NCBI GenBank assembly: GCA_900314995.1
Contig: OMXK01000005.1
Span: 1-64,000 of the forward strand
Length of the DNA: 64,000 bases
Source of the DNA: an uncultured Prevotella sp.
Lineage (GTDB): Bacteria > Bacteroidota > Bacteroidia > Bacteroidales > Bacteroidaceae
Direction: 5' to 3'
A program made the position numbers and the translations under genes. Shown here one piece after another: positions 1-9,442 of this stretch. Within the stretch, counting starts at the first letter, position 1; the number at the start of each line of letters is the position of its first letter. The notes beneath the pieces are model-generated. The model worked only from the letters and a program-made list of their open reading frames with translations, was not told the origin of the DNA and did no database searches.

Positions 1-306
1 CAGCGCGTCTTGTAACGCACTGATATTAAACCACATAGAAAATTCTCGAATTTAATAGAATTAAATGGATTTTGCGCGAAGTAGGGCAGTAATCCCGACT
101 TAAAGATAATAAAGACTGAGAATCTACGGTTCTTGGTCTTTTTTCATTACGACAAACTATCCTTTTAGTCCCTACAAACTCAACGTTTCTTACCGAGAAA
201 CTTAGTGCTTTGTAACTATCAGGAAGTCAGATAGATACAAAAGGCTTCCCTTAAAGTGGGTAATTTGAATAAAGTTTACAAGGCATTCCGCATTTTTATA
301 TTTTGC
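1..306. other. non-coding stretch at window start
   Basis: I see no convincing gene in this stretch. It holds a short palindrome (185-201) described separately and AT-rich DNA downstream of the minus-strand operon that ends at 307. No T-run terminator is obvious for that operon. A gene to the left of the window cannot be excluded. Confidence 0.6.
185..201. repeat. small palindrome GTTTCT-taccg-AGAAAC
   Basis: Perfect 6-bp inverted repeat with a 5-base loop. A near copy (GTTTCCTACCGAGAAAC) occurs at 52912-52928, and both copies are followed within about 30 bases by a related sequence (CTATCaGGAAG here, CTATCtGGGAG there). It is probably an interspersed intergenic element; its function is unknown. 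Confidence 0.5.
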
Positions 307-864
307 CTATGGTTTGGATACAGCGTATCGCTCAAGTTCTGTGGGCAGGGTTTCGAAGTCACCGTACTTGCCTGGCTCATGTGGCTGGGCTTTCAGGGCT
401 TCGTAGCGTTTCAGGCCGTCTGGCTTATGGGACTGTGCAAAGTCAAGTATCTGTCGGATTACTTGCTCGTAGTCGCCTGAGAGTTTGTAGGTGTCGTTGA
501 ATTGCAGGTAGCTGCCCTTTGCATCATAGAAAGCACACCCCCAGCCGCTACCACCTGAACTATAGTCGTGGGAGTCGACAGCAGAGAATTTGACTTTAGA
601 AAGAGTGGTTATAAGTGCCTCGAACTCCTGTTTTTCATAGGAGGTTACATCTCTCAAGTGACGGTTGTACCGCGGTTCGGTGAAATCCCAAACAAGGGAT
701 TCTGCCGACAGTTCGAACCTCGTCTGTGAGGCGACTCCAGAGTTGGCATGTTCGGCATACACGATCTTCGTTGTACCCGTCGTGATAGGGTAGGGCTTCA
801 GGCTCATGCACGAGGCTAGTCCCGTAAGCGATAGCATACGTAAAGCCATTCTTATTAGTTTCAT
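307..864 (-). CDS. hypothetical lipoprotein
   Basis: A 185-residue protein with a lipoprotein signal: basic N-terminus, short hydrophobic stretch and lipobox LASC with Cys19. It is therefore predicted to be lipid-anchored in the cell envelope. The mature part (about 165 residues) has no motif I recognise; it contains a Gly/Ser-rich turn followed by a GWGCAFYDAKG segment and a charged C-terminus. It is the last gene of the minus-strand operon starting at 5817 and begins 3 bases after the B3/B4-domain gene ends. Function unknown. Confidence 0.75.
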   Translation of the reverse strand: MKLIRMALRMLSLTGLASCMSLKPYPITTGTTKIVYAEHANSGVASQTRFELSAESLVWDFTEPRYNRHLRDVTSYEKQEFEALITTLSKVKFSAVDSHDYSSGGSGWGCAFYDAKGSYLQFNDTYKLSGDYEQVIRQILDFAQSHKPDGLKRYEALKAQPHEPGKYGDFETLPTELERYAVSKP

Positions 865-867
865 AGG

Positions 868-1536
868 CTATCTGTAGATCATCATTACTGTGCCACCGTC
901 GCTCTGGCAATACTTGCGGATAAGTTCCTGAATGAAGCGGGCATTGTCGGCGACGCGCTGTTCGTTACCGTCGTAGCCGTTGATGAGGACGACGAGATGA
1001 GTAGTGTCTAAAGTCATCTTCGTGCGCTCGTTGTCGCTAGTAGGGGTTCCTACGCCGCCAACTGCATCGCGGTAGACGGGGAGCCCGGCGATGTTGAGCA
1101 TACCGCGTCCGATGCCTTCGTAGGGCTCGCCTTCGCATCCGACCCCTAGAGTGAGAGTATCACCTACAAACTTGTCGGCATCGAAGCCGCCTATGCTGTA
1201 ACCGTAGGCAATTGAAGCGAGATTGACAAGGTCGACGAGCGTGTCTATCTGATAGAGCTCCTTGCCCTGCAGCATGCGGCGGATGAGTTGCTCGCTGGCA
1301 GGACGGTATCGGGATGGATCCTTGCCGCAGGCTTTGTAGACACGGCGTGTGGCTGCAATGCCCGACAGCTCTTTAAGGCTCTCGGTGGTCAACTCCGCTC
1401 TGAAACGCTCCTCCAAGGAATGAATCTCCTGCCAGAGAGCATCGCAGTAAGGGGTGTTGACCACCGAAGCCTCGACGGCAGCCCCGACGAAGCCGGGGCA
1501 TACGCGTTCGATCTCTTGTGAAACGATTATCTTCAC
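868..1536 (-). CDS. B3/B4 (PheT-like) tRNA-binding domain protein
   Basis: A 222-residue protein matching the stand-alone B3/B4 domain family, related to the editing/tRNA-binding domain of the phenylalanyl-tRNA synthetase beta chain. Visible family features are the ACGKDPSRYRPASEQLIRR segment, the VDLVNLASI helix and the later GVGTPTSDNERTKMT segment. Stand-alone members may act on mischarged tRNA or free amino acids, but their substrate is generally unproven. The start is GTG at 1536, 9 bases after the stop of the upstream gene. Cytoplasmic, in the folE/tpiA operon. Confidence 0.8.
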   Translation of the reverse strand: MKIIVSQEIERVCPGFVGAAVEASVVNTPYCDALWQEIHSLEERFRAELTTESLKELSGIAATRRVYKACGKDPSRYRPASEQLIRRMLQGKELYQIDTLVDLVNLASIAYGYSIGGFDADKFVGDTLTLGVGCEGEPYEGIGRGMLNIAGLPVYRDAVGGVGTPTSDNERTKMTLDTTHLVVLINGYDGNEQRVADNARFIQELIRKYCQSDGGTVMMIYR

Positions 1537-1545
1537 AGGGTTGGA

Positions 1546-2124
1546 TCAATCGTCAGGATTACGCTTGTAGTGGAATTCCTGGATGTTGGGGTTCGAGCCC
1601 AGATCGGTATCGGGGATGACACCGGTGCGGATAAGTTTCTGATTGTAGCCTTTATGGACTGGACCTGTGCGCAACAGGAAGTCGTTGAAATTGACTGTCG
1701 GCACACAGACACCGAAGGCACCGATACCCACGCGAACACCCTCGGCACGGATGTTATTATAGATATAGGCGGTGGTGAAGAATGTGTGGCGGTAGATCTC
1801 CAGACGATTGTATTTGTCAAAGGCCTCGCGCCATTCCTGAGCCACCTTGGTGGTGTCGGCTGTGGTGAAGATAAAGCCAATGTTGTTGACATAGTCGTCG
1901 ATTTGGTCACCACGGATGCTGTCGTTCATCTCCATGCACTGCATGATGGCATCGTTCATCTCTGCACGCATCTCCTTATCGGTGGGGGCAGTGAAATAGG
2001 CGATGACGAGAATGACAGCTAGAATGGCTCCCAGAATGAGAGACTTGCCAAGACAGCTATGCATAAAAGCCTGGGAAACTGTCTCGTCGGATTGGCCGTA
2101 ATTGATTCTACTTGACTGGTTCAT
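1546..2124 (-). CDS. single-pass membrane protein of unknown function
   Basis: A 192-residue protein with one strong membrane segment at about residues 28-47 (GKSLILGAILAVILVIAYF) after a polar N-terminus. The C-terminal ~145 residues would lie outside the cytoplasm and contain a conserved-looking GVRVGIGAFGVCVPT stretch. I do not recognise a named domain. It lies 6 bases after folE in the same operon. Confidence 0.7.
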   Translation of the reverse strand: MNQSSRINYGQSDETVSQAFMHSCLGKSLILGAILAVILVIAYFTAPTDKEMRAEMNDAIMQCMEMNDSIRGDQIDDYVNNIGFIFTTADTTKVAQEWREAFDKYNRLEIYRHTFFTTAYIYNNIRAEGVRVGIGAFGVCVPTVNFNDFLLRTGPVHKGYNQKLIRTGVIPDTDLGSNPNIQEFHYKRNPDD

Positions 2125-2130
2125 CGTTAA

Positions 2131-2742
2131 TTAAATTTGATTGTTATGTATTAAGTTCATAAATTCCTGACGCGTCTTGGCCTGGTTAAAGGCTCCGCTG
2201 AAGTCACTGGTGGTCGTAATGCTGTTTTGCTTCTCAATGCCCCGCATCTGCATGCACATGTGCTTAGCCTCGACAACGACCATCACACCAAGAGGCTTCA
2301 GGGTATCCTGGATGCAGTCCTTGATCTGCTGGGTCATGCGCTCCTGAACCTGCAGTCGATGGGCGTAGATGTCGACGACACGGGCAATCTTCGACAGCCC
2401 TGTTATATAGCCGTTGGGGATATAAGCCACATGAGCCTTTCCATAGAAGGGCAGCATGTGATGCTCGCAGAGGGAGAAGAAATCGATGTCCTTGACAATC
2501 ACCATCTGCGAGTAGTCTTCCTTGAAGAGGGCGTCGGTGAGCACCTTGTGGGCGTCCATCTGATAACCGCGCGTCAGCACCTGCATGGCCTTGGCGACGC
2601 GCATCGGGGTCTTCAGTAGTCCTTCGCGGTCAGTGTCCTCACCCAACAGGCGGAGCACCTCTTTATAATGTACGGCCAACTCGTCGAGTCCTTCACGGAA
2701 CGAGTGGTTGTCGTGGGTCTGTATGTCTATTTCCTGGTTCAT
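2131..2742 (-). CDS. folE: GTP cyclohydrolase I
   Basis: GTP cyclohydrolase I converts GTP to 7,8-dihydroneopterin triphosphate, the first step of folate and pterin synthesis, in the cytoplasm. The 203-residue length is typical. Diagnostic motifs are visible: [15 protein letters not shown] near the N-terminus, [18 protein letters not shown] (zinc Cys/His ligands and active site), the [17 protein letters not shown] segment and [14 protein letters not shown] carrying the last zinc Cys. The start ATG overlaps the stop of the SPOR gene by 4 bases (ATGA), indicating translational coupling. A second folate enzyme, folK, lies far off at 19670. Confidence 0.97.
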   Translation of the reverse strand: MNQEIDIQTHDNHSFREGLDELAVHYKEVLRLLGEDTDREGLLKTPMRVAKAMQVLTRGYQMDAHKVLTDALFKEDYSQMVIVKDIDFFSLCEHHMLPFYGKAHVAYIPNGYITGLSKIARVVDIYAHRLQVQERMTQQIKDCIQDTLKPLGVMVVVEAKHMCMQMRGIEKQNSITTTSDFSGAFNQAKTRQEFMNLIHNNQI

Positions 2743-3350
2743 GGGTATGCTACGGTGATTTTTCCCTTTACGATAATGGCCGATTGGTAGCCGAGCTGTT
2801 TGACACTCCGTAACACCTCGCTGGCTTCCTCGTAGGTGCGATAGTTACCCATACGGCAGATCCATCTCGGTGAGTAGAAATGGACGTAGACAGGCACTCC
2901 AGGGAACATTCCCTTGATCTCGCTGCCGGTTCTTTCAGCCTTGATACGGTCGGAACGGGAATTGCCGCCGGCAAAGACCTGTACGCGGTAACCATTGATC
3001 TTGTAGCCACGCATGACCTTCTTTTGAATGTCGGTAGTATCGGGCTCGGCTATGGGAGTCTGCGTGTCCTGAGAAGTCAGCTTCACGGGCTTGTCGTCTT
3101 GCTCTTTTTCTTTCTCTTTTTGGGTTGTAGCAGTGTCGCTTCGCTTGTCTGACTGCTGTTTCTGACTAGTAGGTATGGTTGAATTGCTTATTGAGCCGTT
3201 AACCAGGTCGTCGATATGTTTGTCCTGGGTGACGGTCACCTTGCCTTCACCGCTGTTATGTTGTTGCAACTGCTGGGTGAAAGTAGCTTGTGCATCGGCT
3301 ACGATGATGCAGCCGATACACAATGCTAATATGATAAGTAGTCGTCTCAC
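2739..3350 (-). CDS. SPOR domain protein
   Basis: Exported protein with an N-terminal hydrophobic signal ([20 protein letters not shown]), a low-complexity Ser/Thr/Lys/Gln-rich linker (about residues 40-110) and a C-terminal SPOR domain of about 75 residues that includes [24 protein letters not shown] domains bind denuded peptidoglycan, often at the division site. I place the start at GTG 3350, just after the tpiA stop; an ATG at 3368 would add six residues and overlap tpiA. The stop overlaps the folE start. Confidence 0.85.
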   Translation of the reverse strand: MRRLLIILALCIGCIIVADAQATFTQQLQQHNSGEGKVTVTQDKHIDDLVNGSISNSTIPTSQKQQSDKRSDTATTQKEKEKEQDDKPVKLTSQDTQTPIAEPDTTDIQKKVMRGYKINGYRVQVFAGGNSRSDRIKAERTGSEIKGMFPGVPVYVHFYSPRWICRMGNYRTYEEASEVLRSVKQLGYQSAIIVKGKITVAYP

Positions 3351-3355
3351 TGTGA

Positions 3356-5284
3356 TTACTTCTTCCAAGCGTCGATGATACCCTTGAAGTCAGCGCACTT
3401 CAGCGATGCACCGCCAATCAGACCACCGTCGATGTCGGGTTTAGCGAAGAGCTCAGGCGCGTTGCTGGCCTTGCAGCTACCGCCGTAGAGGATGGTCGTA
3501 TCCTCAGCAACGGCGTTGCCATACTTCTCGGCGATGATGCTACGGATGTAGGCGTGGATCTCCTCTGCCTGCTCAGCGGTAGCGGTCTTGCCAGTACCGA
3601 TGGCCCAGATTGGCTCATAGGCGATGACAATCTTACGGAAGTCCTCCTCAGAGAGGTTGAATACGCTGCCCTCGAGCTCAGCCTTCACCACTTCGTTCTG
3701 CTTGCCTGCTTCGCGCTCTGCCAGACTCTCACCGATGCAGAAGATCACCTTCAGACCGTTTTTCTGTGCCAGCAGCACCTTCTCCTTCAGGATCTCCGGA
3801 GTCTCCTTGTAGTACTCACGACGCTCAGAGTGACCGAGGATTACGTACTGAGCACCTGTTGACTTAACCATCTCAGCGCTTACCTCACCAGTGAAGGCGC
3901 CCTTCTCCTTGTCAGCGCAGTTCTCAGCACCCAGACCGATGATGTCCTGGTCGAGGAACTGTGCGATAGATGCAAGGTGGATAAACGGGGTACAAATCAC
4001 AACACCACAGTTGGGCTTGTCAGCCTTCAATGTCTCATTAAGCTCCTTTGCGAGAGCAATGCCGTCCTGGAGATTCATGTTCATCTTCCAGTTTCCTGCA
4101 ACAATTTTCTTTCTCATAATTACTTTTTCTTTATTTAAAGGGTTGTTATTATTTCTTTTGCGAAGCCAGCCGCTCCATGCCCAAAGGCGATCGGCAAGCG
4201 TAAGGAGTACCAGTGGTAGTACAAACCATGTGAGTATCCAGAGTATTTTGGTGGCAACGGTGTCGCTGGGCAACTGTCCAAGTTCTGACGTTTCCAGTTC
4301 TCCTGTCAGATCCTGCTCATCGGGCAGATTGTTGTGGCTCCACTTGCGGATGATTACACCGTTTTTCAGGAGCAACAGCCCTGGGTTCGAACGGATGATA
4401 GTCTTCAGCGTGATATCGTCGGTATTGCAGAACGGGTATTCTGCTCCAGTGATGTTGCGCCAATGATTGATGCCCTTCTCGGTGCTGGCTGTCAGACAAT
4501 AGAACGGATAGCCGTTGTCGAGGCTGTATTCGTAGATCTGGTTCAGTGCGTCGAGTTGGGAGTCGTCGGCTTGTTCCAGATGGGGCGAAACGAGCAGAAA
4601 GGTATATCCCTCACGATTCAGCACATCCTCGGTGATGTCTTCACCTTCATCAGTGAGCTCCATAAAGAACTCGGCATAGGGCGAGTCCTCACCCTCCATC
4701 ATGCGCTGCCAACCTTGACGCAGGTTGGTTCCCACGTGGTAGGGACGGAAGTCGAACTGAGGTAGGGTATAAAGGCTTCTGCCTGCAATGACTAGCAGGA
4801 TGAACACACCCGAGTAGTTCATGACAATCCACTGGTTAGTCTCTCCGATGAGTCGCGGCATCAGCAATGGATACCTCCACACGATGACCGCAGCTGTCAG
4901 CAGCACGATGTTCTTCCAGAACGTCTGCCAATTGGTAAGCACTAGGGCATCGCCAAAGCAACCGCAGTCGCTGATGGGATCCGTCAGAGCCAGCCAGAGC
5001 GTCAGCAGCGTCATAGCCGCCATCAAGACCAGGACAATCTTCGACACCATTCTTCGCCGGATAGCGAACAACAGGCAGATGCCGAGGATAAACTCGATTG
5101 TCGAGAGCAATACGGATGCAGAGAGCGTCATGAAGTCGGGTATGAGTCGACCTAAACCCATAGCGACCAAATAGTCCTGAATCTTGTACTGCGTGCCCAG
5201 CGGATCGACGGCCTTGACGAATCCTGAGAGGATAAACGCGACGGCGAGAATCAGACGGGCAATGTTGACGGCGAGTTTCTTCAC
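3356..5284 (-). CDS. tpiA: DoxX-family membrane protein joined in frame to triosephosphate isomerase
   Basis: One uninterrupted 642-residue reading frame. Residues 1-389 form a DoxX-like membrane protein (helices near 5-25, 50-75, 80-105, 115-135, 150-170) with a soluble thioredoxin-like segment around 215-330 and a further helix near 345-365. Residues 390-642 are a complete TpiA of 253 residues with NWKMN, GHSERR (catalytic His) and [11 protein letters not shown] (catalytic Glu). TpiA interconverts dihydroxyacetone phosphate and glyceraldehyde 3-phosphate. In related Bacteroidales these are neighbouring separate genes. Translation can restart at ATG 4117, so two proteins may still be made. 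The first codon overlaps the DUF1599 stop (ATGA). Confidence 0.9.
   Translation of the reverse strand: MKKLAVNIARLILAVAFILSGFVKAVDPLGTQYKIQDYLVAMGLGRLIPDFMTLSASVLLSTIEFILGICLLFAIRRRMVSKIVLVLMAAMTLLTLWLALTDPISDCGCFGDALVLTNWQTFWKNIVLLTAAVIVWRYPLLMPRLIGETNQWIVMNYSGVFILLVIAGRSLYTLPQFDFRPYHVGTNLRQGWQRMMEGEDSPYAEFFMELTDEGEDITEDVLNREGYTFLLVSPHLEQADDSQLDALNQIYEYSLDNGYPFYCLTASTEKGINHWRNITGAEYPFCNTDDITLKTIIRSNPGLLLLKNGVIIRKWSHNNLPDEQDLTGELETSELGQLPSDTVATKILWILTWFVLPLVLLTLADRLWAWSGWLRKRNNNNPLNKEKVIMRKKIVAGNWKMNMNLQDGIALAKELNETLKADKPNCGVVICTPFIHLASIAQFLDQDIIGLGAENCADKEKGAFTGEVSAEMVKSTGAQYVILGHSERREYYKETPEILKEKVLLAQKNGLKVIFCIGESLAEREAGKQNEVVKAELEGSVFNLSEEDFRKIVIAYEPIWAIGTGKTATAEQAEEIHAYIRSIIAEKYGNAVAEDTTILYGGSCKASNAPELFAKPDIDGGLIGGASLKCADFKGIIDAWKK
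4118..4150 (-). other. DoxX-TpiA junction without stop codon
   Basis: Read on the minus strand, the junction encodes [13 protein letters not shown] directly before the TpiA methionine. It looks like former intergenic DNA: adding a single A to the preceding A-rich run would give RKRK followed by TAA TAA. That points to a one-base loss, or a sequencing error, that removed the DoxX stop. Confidence 0.7.
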
Positions 5285-5817
5285 TCTGTTAATTTAATTA
5301 CTCCAAAGACCGCATAGTTGATAATGTCCATATAGTTGGCATCGACACCTTCAGAAACGAGTGTCTCACCACCGAGATTCTCGATTTCCTTGATGCGCTC
5401 AATCTTTGTCAGGATAAGGTCAGTGTAGCTGCTTACCCTCATGCCGCGCCACGCCTCGTCGTAATCATGGTTCTTCCTTTTCATCAACTCAAGGGCTTCG
5501 TGGGCATACTTGTCGTAGAGGCGCATAGCCTCGTCGTTGCCTATGTCGACGGTGTCGGCAAAACCTTTGTTGAGTTGGATAAGACCCACGATGCCATAGT
5601 TGATCAGGGCGATGAACTCCGGACGGATGCCTTCGCCCACCAGCGATTCTTTCTTGATCTCAAGTGAGCGGATGCGCTTAGCCTTGATGAAAAGCTGGTC
5701 GGTGAGCGACGTCGGGCGCAGGATGCGCCACGAGGCTTTATAGTCGTGGAGTTTCTTCTCGAACAGCGCCCGGCATTCAGCCAGCGTCTGTTCAAATTGA
5801 GCGTTTGTCTTTTCCAT
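5281..5817 (-). CDS. DUF1599 domain protein
   Basis: A 178-residue cytoplasmic protein with two tandem copies of the same unit. Each has K-x-DY-x-x-(S/A)WR followed by a Ser/Thr-Asp-Leu helix, IKR/IERI, a Gly-Glu turn and an INYxxxGxIxL helix (roughly residues 20-90 and 100-178). This matches DUF1599, a Bacteroidetes family of unknown function. I chose ATG 5817 because the promoter element at 5836-5843 covers the upstream alternative start. It is the first gene of the operon running to 307. Confidence 0.88.
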   Translation of the reverse strand: MEKTNAQFEQTLAECRALFEKKLHDYKASWRILRPTSLTDQLFIKAKRIRSLEIKKESLVGEGIRPEFIALINYGIVGLIQLNKGFADTVDIGNDEAMRLYDKYAHEALELMKRKNHDYDEAWRGMRVSSYTDLILTKIERIKEIENLGGETLVSEGVDANYMDIINYAVFGVIKLTE

Positions 5818-5835
5818 ATTGGGCATAATCGGGTG

Positions 5836-5843
5836 CAAAGATA
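5836..5843 (-). promoter_or_regulatory. promoter -7 element for the DUF1599-tpiA-folE operon
   Basis: TATCTTTG on the minus strand fits the Bacteroidetes consensus TAnnTTTG. It lies 18 bases before ATG 5817, so the 5' leader is very short. Confidence 0.7.
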
Positions 5844-5949
5844 GTGCAATTCGCGCGAAAAACCAAATTTTATTTGATTTTTTCCGAATTGAAGCCTATC
5901 TTCGCCCTCTTTTTTTGATTTAGCACACTTATTTAAGGCGAAAATGCAG

Positions 5950-6405
5950 TTATTCTTCCTGTTTCTGATGGATGTAGCGGATCTTCGCACCAAGGGTTTC
6001 GAACTGAGTGCGGATGGAGTCGCGCCAGATTCTCGTTCTTGTCAGGCGGGTCAACTCCTCAGAGGTTGCCTTTAATGCAGCTTTATGATTGTCAACTTCT
6101 TTCTGCAAGGCTTCAAGCTCTTTGTTGGCTATTTGCAACAGACTGTCGGTCTTGGCTAATTCATCTTGAGCAGCTTTCAGTTCAATTTCCTGATGCAACT
6201 TTAGGGCTTCTTTTCTGGCTTCGACGATATTGGGAAATGCTTTTTTTATTGAGTCGATGTCGGCTCTGGCAGCATCAAGTGCCCCTTCTTCGAAGTGCGC
6301 CCTAGCCTCGCTTAATAGTTGGGTGGCCTGCTCTTTCTCACGATTACCGCAGCTTGCCAATAATAGGCAGGACGAGATGAGAATGGTAAATATTTTTATA
6401 TTCAT
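5950..6405 (-). CDS. coiled-coil lipoprotein
   Basis: A 151-residue protein beginning MNIKIFTILISS with lipobox LLASC (Cys18), so lipid-anchored in the envelope. The mature part is almost wholly helical and charged, with heptad-like spacing (for example DSLLQIANKELEALQKEVDN), indicating a coiled coil. No enzymatic motif is present. ATG 6405 fits the signal peptide; a longer frame to 6459 would cross the promoter. The gene is monocistronic, divergent from the CCA-adding enzyme. Function unknown. Confidence 0.8.
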   Translation of the reverse strand: MNIKIFTILISSCLLLASCGNREKEQATQLLSEARAHFEEGALDAARADIDSIKKAFPNIVEARKEALKLHQEIELKAAQDELAKTDSLLQIANKELEALQKEVDNHKAALKATSEELTRLTRTRIWRDSIRTQFETLGAKIRYIHQKQEE

Positions 6406-6448
6406 AAATGATTGATGTTTACTGTTTGTTCCTGTTGCTATGATGCCG

Positions 6449-6456
6449 CAAAGATA
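6449..6456 (-). promoter_or_regulatory. promoter -7 element for the coiled-coil lipoprotein
   Basis: TATCTTTG on the minus strand, 43 bases before ATG 6405. Confidence 0.65.
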
Positions 6457-6541
6457 CATATATTTTTAGTTTATTTGCAAAAAAAATAGAAAAATATGCT
6501 TGATAGCACCCGATTTTGTTCACTTTCTCAAAAAAATGCGC

Positions 6542-6549
6542 TACCTTTG
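6542..6549 (+). promoter_or_regulatory. promoter -7 element for the CCA-adding enzyme gene
   Basis: TACCTTTG, 24 bases before ATG 6574. A TTTG 23 bases upstream (6515-6518) may serve as the -33 element. Confidence 0.65.
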
Positions 6550-6573
6550 CACGCTCAAAAGACGTAATACAGC

Positions 6574-8040
6574 ATGAAATTGTATTCCGATGATGAACTG
6601 GCAGAGATCTTAGACCAGGAGATTTTCCATCAGATTAGCGAAGCCGCCGACAGGTTGGGCGTAGAGTGCTATGTGGTGGGAGGCTATGTCCGTGATATTT
6701 TCCTGGAGCGCCCTTCAAACGATATCGATGTGGTGGTTGTCGGCAGTGGTATCTCCGTAGCCGAGGAACTGAAGCGGATGGTTGGCAAGAAGGCGCATCT
6801 GAGCGTGTTCCGTAATTTTGGAACGGCTCAAGTGAAATTCCGTCAGAATGGTAGGGAATACGAGGTGGAGTTCGTGGGTGCCCGTAAGGAAAGCTATAGT
6901 CACGACTCCCGGAAACCAATCGTGGAAAACGGTACGTTGGAAGATGACCAGAACCGTCGTGACTTTACCATCAACGCGATGGCTATCTGTCTGAATAAGC
7001 GTCGGTTTGGTGAACTTGTCGACCCTTTTAATGGTCTGGCTGATCTGGAAGACGGTATCATTGCTACACCGTTGGAGCCGGGCATTACATTCTCTGACGA
7101 TCCGTTGCGTATGATGCGCTGTATCCGTTTTGCCACCCAACTGAATTTCCAGATTGAAGATGAGACATTCGAGGCGCTTGAGCGGATGGCCGACAGAATC
7201 AATATCGTCAGTGGCGAGCGTATTAAGGATGAGCTGAACAAAATCCTCCTCTCGTCGGTGCCTAGCAGAGGGTTTGTGGATCTGCAGCGTTGTGGCTTGC
7301 TGAATATCATCTTGCCTGAACTGGCTGCCCTCGATATCGTGGAGGTGAAAAATGGCAAGGCCCATAAAAACAACTTCTACCATACGCTTGAGGTGCTCGA
7401 CAATGTGGCACGAACAGATGCAGGGGCAGTGAGGGAAGACGGCAGCGATATGCGCTTATGGCTTCGTTGGGCTGCACTCATGCATGATATTGGTAAGACA
7501 AAGTCGAAACGCTGGGATCCTGCTATCGGGTGGACTTTCCATAGCCATAACATGATTGGTGCCAAGATGGTGCCTCAGATATTCCGCAGGCTGATGCTAC
7601 CGATGGATGCGAAGATGAAGTATGTACAGAAACTTGTGGATCTGCACATGCGGCCTATCGTCATTGCTGATGATGAAGTGACGGATTCGGCCGTACGTCG
7701 TCTGATGAATGATGCGGGCGATGATATCGACGACCTGATGACACTTTGCGAGGCGGATATTACCTCGAAGAACGAAGTGCGTAAGAAAATGTTTCTGGAG
7801 AACTTCCGCATGGTGCGCGAGAAACTGGCCGATCTGGCAGAGAAAGACTATAAGCGACTGCTCCAGCCAGTGATCGACGGTAATGAAATCATGGAGATGT
7901 TCAACCTGAAGCCCAGCCGAGAGGTGGGTGTGCTGAAACAATACCTGAAAGATGCTGTACTCGACAACAAAGTGGAAAACGAGCGCGAGCCGTTGATGCA
8001 ATTGCTGATGGCTAAAGCGCAGGAGATGAAACTCATATAA
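6574..8040 (+). CDS. cca: CCA tRNA nucleotidyltransferase / poly(A) polymerase family protein with HD domain
   Basis: A 488-residue enzyme of the class II nucleotidyltransferase family. The N-terminal domain has VGGYVRDIFL and the metal-binding DIDVVV, followed by RRDFTINAMA and the RNA-binding region near DPLRMMRCIRFA. A C-terminal HD phosphohydrolase-like domain shows HTLEVLDN and MHDIGKTKSKRW. Family members add or repair the 3' CCA of tRNA, and some act as poly(A) polymerases; sequence alone does not fully separate these. It is transcribed alone from its own promoter. Confidence 0.9.
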   Translation: MKLYSDDELAEILDQEIFHQISEAADRLGVECYVVGGYVRDIFLERPSNDIDVVVVGSGISVAEELKRMVGKKAHLSVFRNFGTAQVKFRQNGREYEVEFVGARKESYSHDSRKPIVENGTLEDDQNRRDFTINAMAICLNKRRFGELVDPFNGLADLEDGIIATPLEPGITFSDDPLRMMRCIRFATQLNFQIEDETFEALERMADRINIVSGERIKDELNKILLSSVPSRGFVDLQRCGLLNIILPELAALDIVEVKNGKAHKNNFYHTLEVLDNVARTDAGAVREDGSDMRLWLRWAALMHDIGKTKSKRWDPAIGWTFHSHNMIGAKMVPQIFRRLMLPMDAKMKYVQKLVDLHMRPIVIADDEVTDSAVRRLMNDAGDDIDDLMTLCEADITSKNEVRKKMFLENFRMVREKLADLAEKDYKRLLQPVIDGNEIMEMFNLKPSREVGVLKQYLKDAVLDNKVENEREPLMQLLMAKAQEMKLI

Positions 8041-8107
8041 AAAACTAATTGGCAATAAATATTGTTAAATTTGTGTACGGCAGATATATCTAAAGATATA
8101 TTTTTCG

Positions 8108-8115
8108 TACCTTTG
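8108..8115 (+). promoter_or_regulatory. promoter -7 element for the RND efflux operon
   Basis: TACCTTTG, 77 bases before ATG 8193. The leader that follows contains no operator I can recognise, and no regulator gene lies next to the operon. Confidence 0.6.
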
Positions 8116-8192
8116 CACCTCGAAAATCATCAGGAAACTCTTGTGTTTTCGATGTGAAAATCGTTTGCAAACAATTACAGTATTTATATTTT

Positions 8193-9371
8193 ATGAAAAA
8201 GAACAAGTTTTTATTGATGGCTGCTGCAGCATTGATGCTTGCATCATGCGGTGGCGGTGGTGGTCGCCCCACTTTTGGCGACAATGAGTATCCTGTAGTG
8301 ACCGTGGGCACTTCCAGCACTACCATGCAGTCTACTTACCCTGCAGTGATAAAGGGTGTTCAGGATGTGGAGATTCATCCGAAGGTTCAGGGATTTATTA
8401 CGCAGATCAATGTGAAGGAAGGTCAGACGGTAGGTGCTGGGCAGGTACTGTTCGTCTTGGATAACGTAACTTATCAGGCTCAAGTGCGCCAGGCGCAAGC
8501 TTCTGTGAATACGGCTGAGGCAGCTTGCAATACTGCCAAACTGAGTTTCGAGAACTCCCAGAAGCTGCACGAAAATGGTGTGATTGGTGATTTTGAGCTC
8601 CAGTCGGCTACTAATCAGTATGAGCAGGCTAAGGCTGGCTTGGCTCAGGCTCAGGCATCACTCTCTTCTGCCAAGGAGATGCTGAGCTTCTGTTATGTGA
8701 AGAGCCCTGCAGCTGGTGTCGTTGGTTCCCTGCCTTTCAAGGTGGGTACGCTTGTAAGTGCTGGCAATACGCTGACTACCGTTTCTAATATCAGCTCTAT
8801 GGAAGTGTACTTCTCAATGACAGAGAAGGATGTGTTGGAGATGGGCAAGAATGCCGGTGGCCTCGCTGGTGCATTGAAGGATATACCTGCTGTAAAGCTG
8901 AAGTTGGCTGATGGCAACATGTATGGTCTCGACGGTACGGTGACGAAGATGAGTGGTGTGATTGATCCTACCACTGGTTCTGTTCAGATGATTGCCGTGT
9001 TCCAGAATCCCGAGAAATTGTTGAAGAGCGGTGGCTCAGGAACGATAGTCATCCCTCATAGCAATTCCTCCGCCATCGTGATTCCACAGGCTGCTGTATC
9101 AGAGGTACAGAACAAGAAGTTCGTCTATGTTGTCGATAAGGACAATAAGGCAAAATATACAGAAATCAAAGTTGACCCTCAGAACGATGGTAACAGCTAT
9201 GTCGTAACCGAGGGCCTGAAGGCTGGCGATAAGTTTATCACCAATGGTATCACGAAACTTTCCGATGGTATGGAAATCGTGCCCATTACGCCCGAGCGCT
9301 ATCAGCAGAAGATTCAAGAGCAGGCTAAGGCCATGAGTGCTGGCGATATCGTAGGCGCAATGAAGAAATAA
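8193..9371 (+). CDS. RND efflux periplasmic adaptor (AcrA/MexA type)
   Basis: A 392-residue membrane-fusion lipoprotein with lipobox LASC (Cys19) and a Gly-rich spacer. The lipoyl/barrel-sandwich half motifs are VEIHPKVQGFITQINVKEGQTVGAGQVLF and FCYVKSPAAGVVGSLPFKVGTLV, on either side of an alpha-helical hairpin rich in Ala/Gln (about 95-160). It bridges the inner-membrane pump and outer-membrane channel encoded next. ATG 8193 is chosen because it begins a proper lipoprotein signal, unlike the upstream in-frame start at 8154. Confidence 0.94.
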   Translation: MKKNKFLLMAAAALMLASCGGGGGRPTFGDNEYPVVTVGTSSTTMQSTYPAVIKGVQDVEIHPKVQGFITQINVKEGQTVGAGQVLFVLDNVTYQAQVRQAQASVNTAEAACNTAKLSFENSQKLHENGVIGDFELQSATNQYEQAKAGLAQAQASLSSAKEMLSFCYVKSPAAGVVGSLPFKVGTLVSAGNTLTTVSNISSMEVYFSMTEKDVLEMGKNAGGLAGALKDIPAVKLKLADGNMYGLDGTVTKMSGVIDPTTGSVQMIAVFQNPEKLLKSGGSGTIVIPHSNSSAIVIPQAAVSEVQNKKFVYVVDKDNKAKYTEIKVDPQNDGNSYVVTEGLKAGDKFITNGITKLSDGMEIVPITPERYQQKIQEQAKAMSAGDIVGAMKK

Positions 9372-9422
9372 ATTGTGGAATTGTATTCGCGTAAGCGCTT
9401 TTACAAGCGTAGCGACTAAAAG

Positions 9423-9442
9423 AAATTGTCAAATAGTAAAAT
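9423..9442 (+). repeat. 20-base leader element before the RND pump gene
   Basis: AAATTGTCAAATAGTAAAAT, ending 3 bases before ATG 9446. The same element, with one mismatch, sits 3 bases before ATG 51407. An A/T-rich tract here is expected to help ribosome binding in Bacteroidetes. Confidence 0.6.

Noticed and set aside
700..730. tRNA T-loop-like GTTCGAACC
   Set aside because: It lies inside the lipoprotein gene and has no surrounding cloverleaf; no tRNA gene is seen anywhere in the window.
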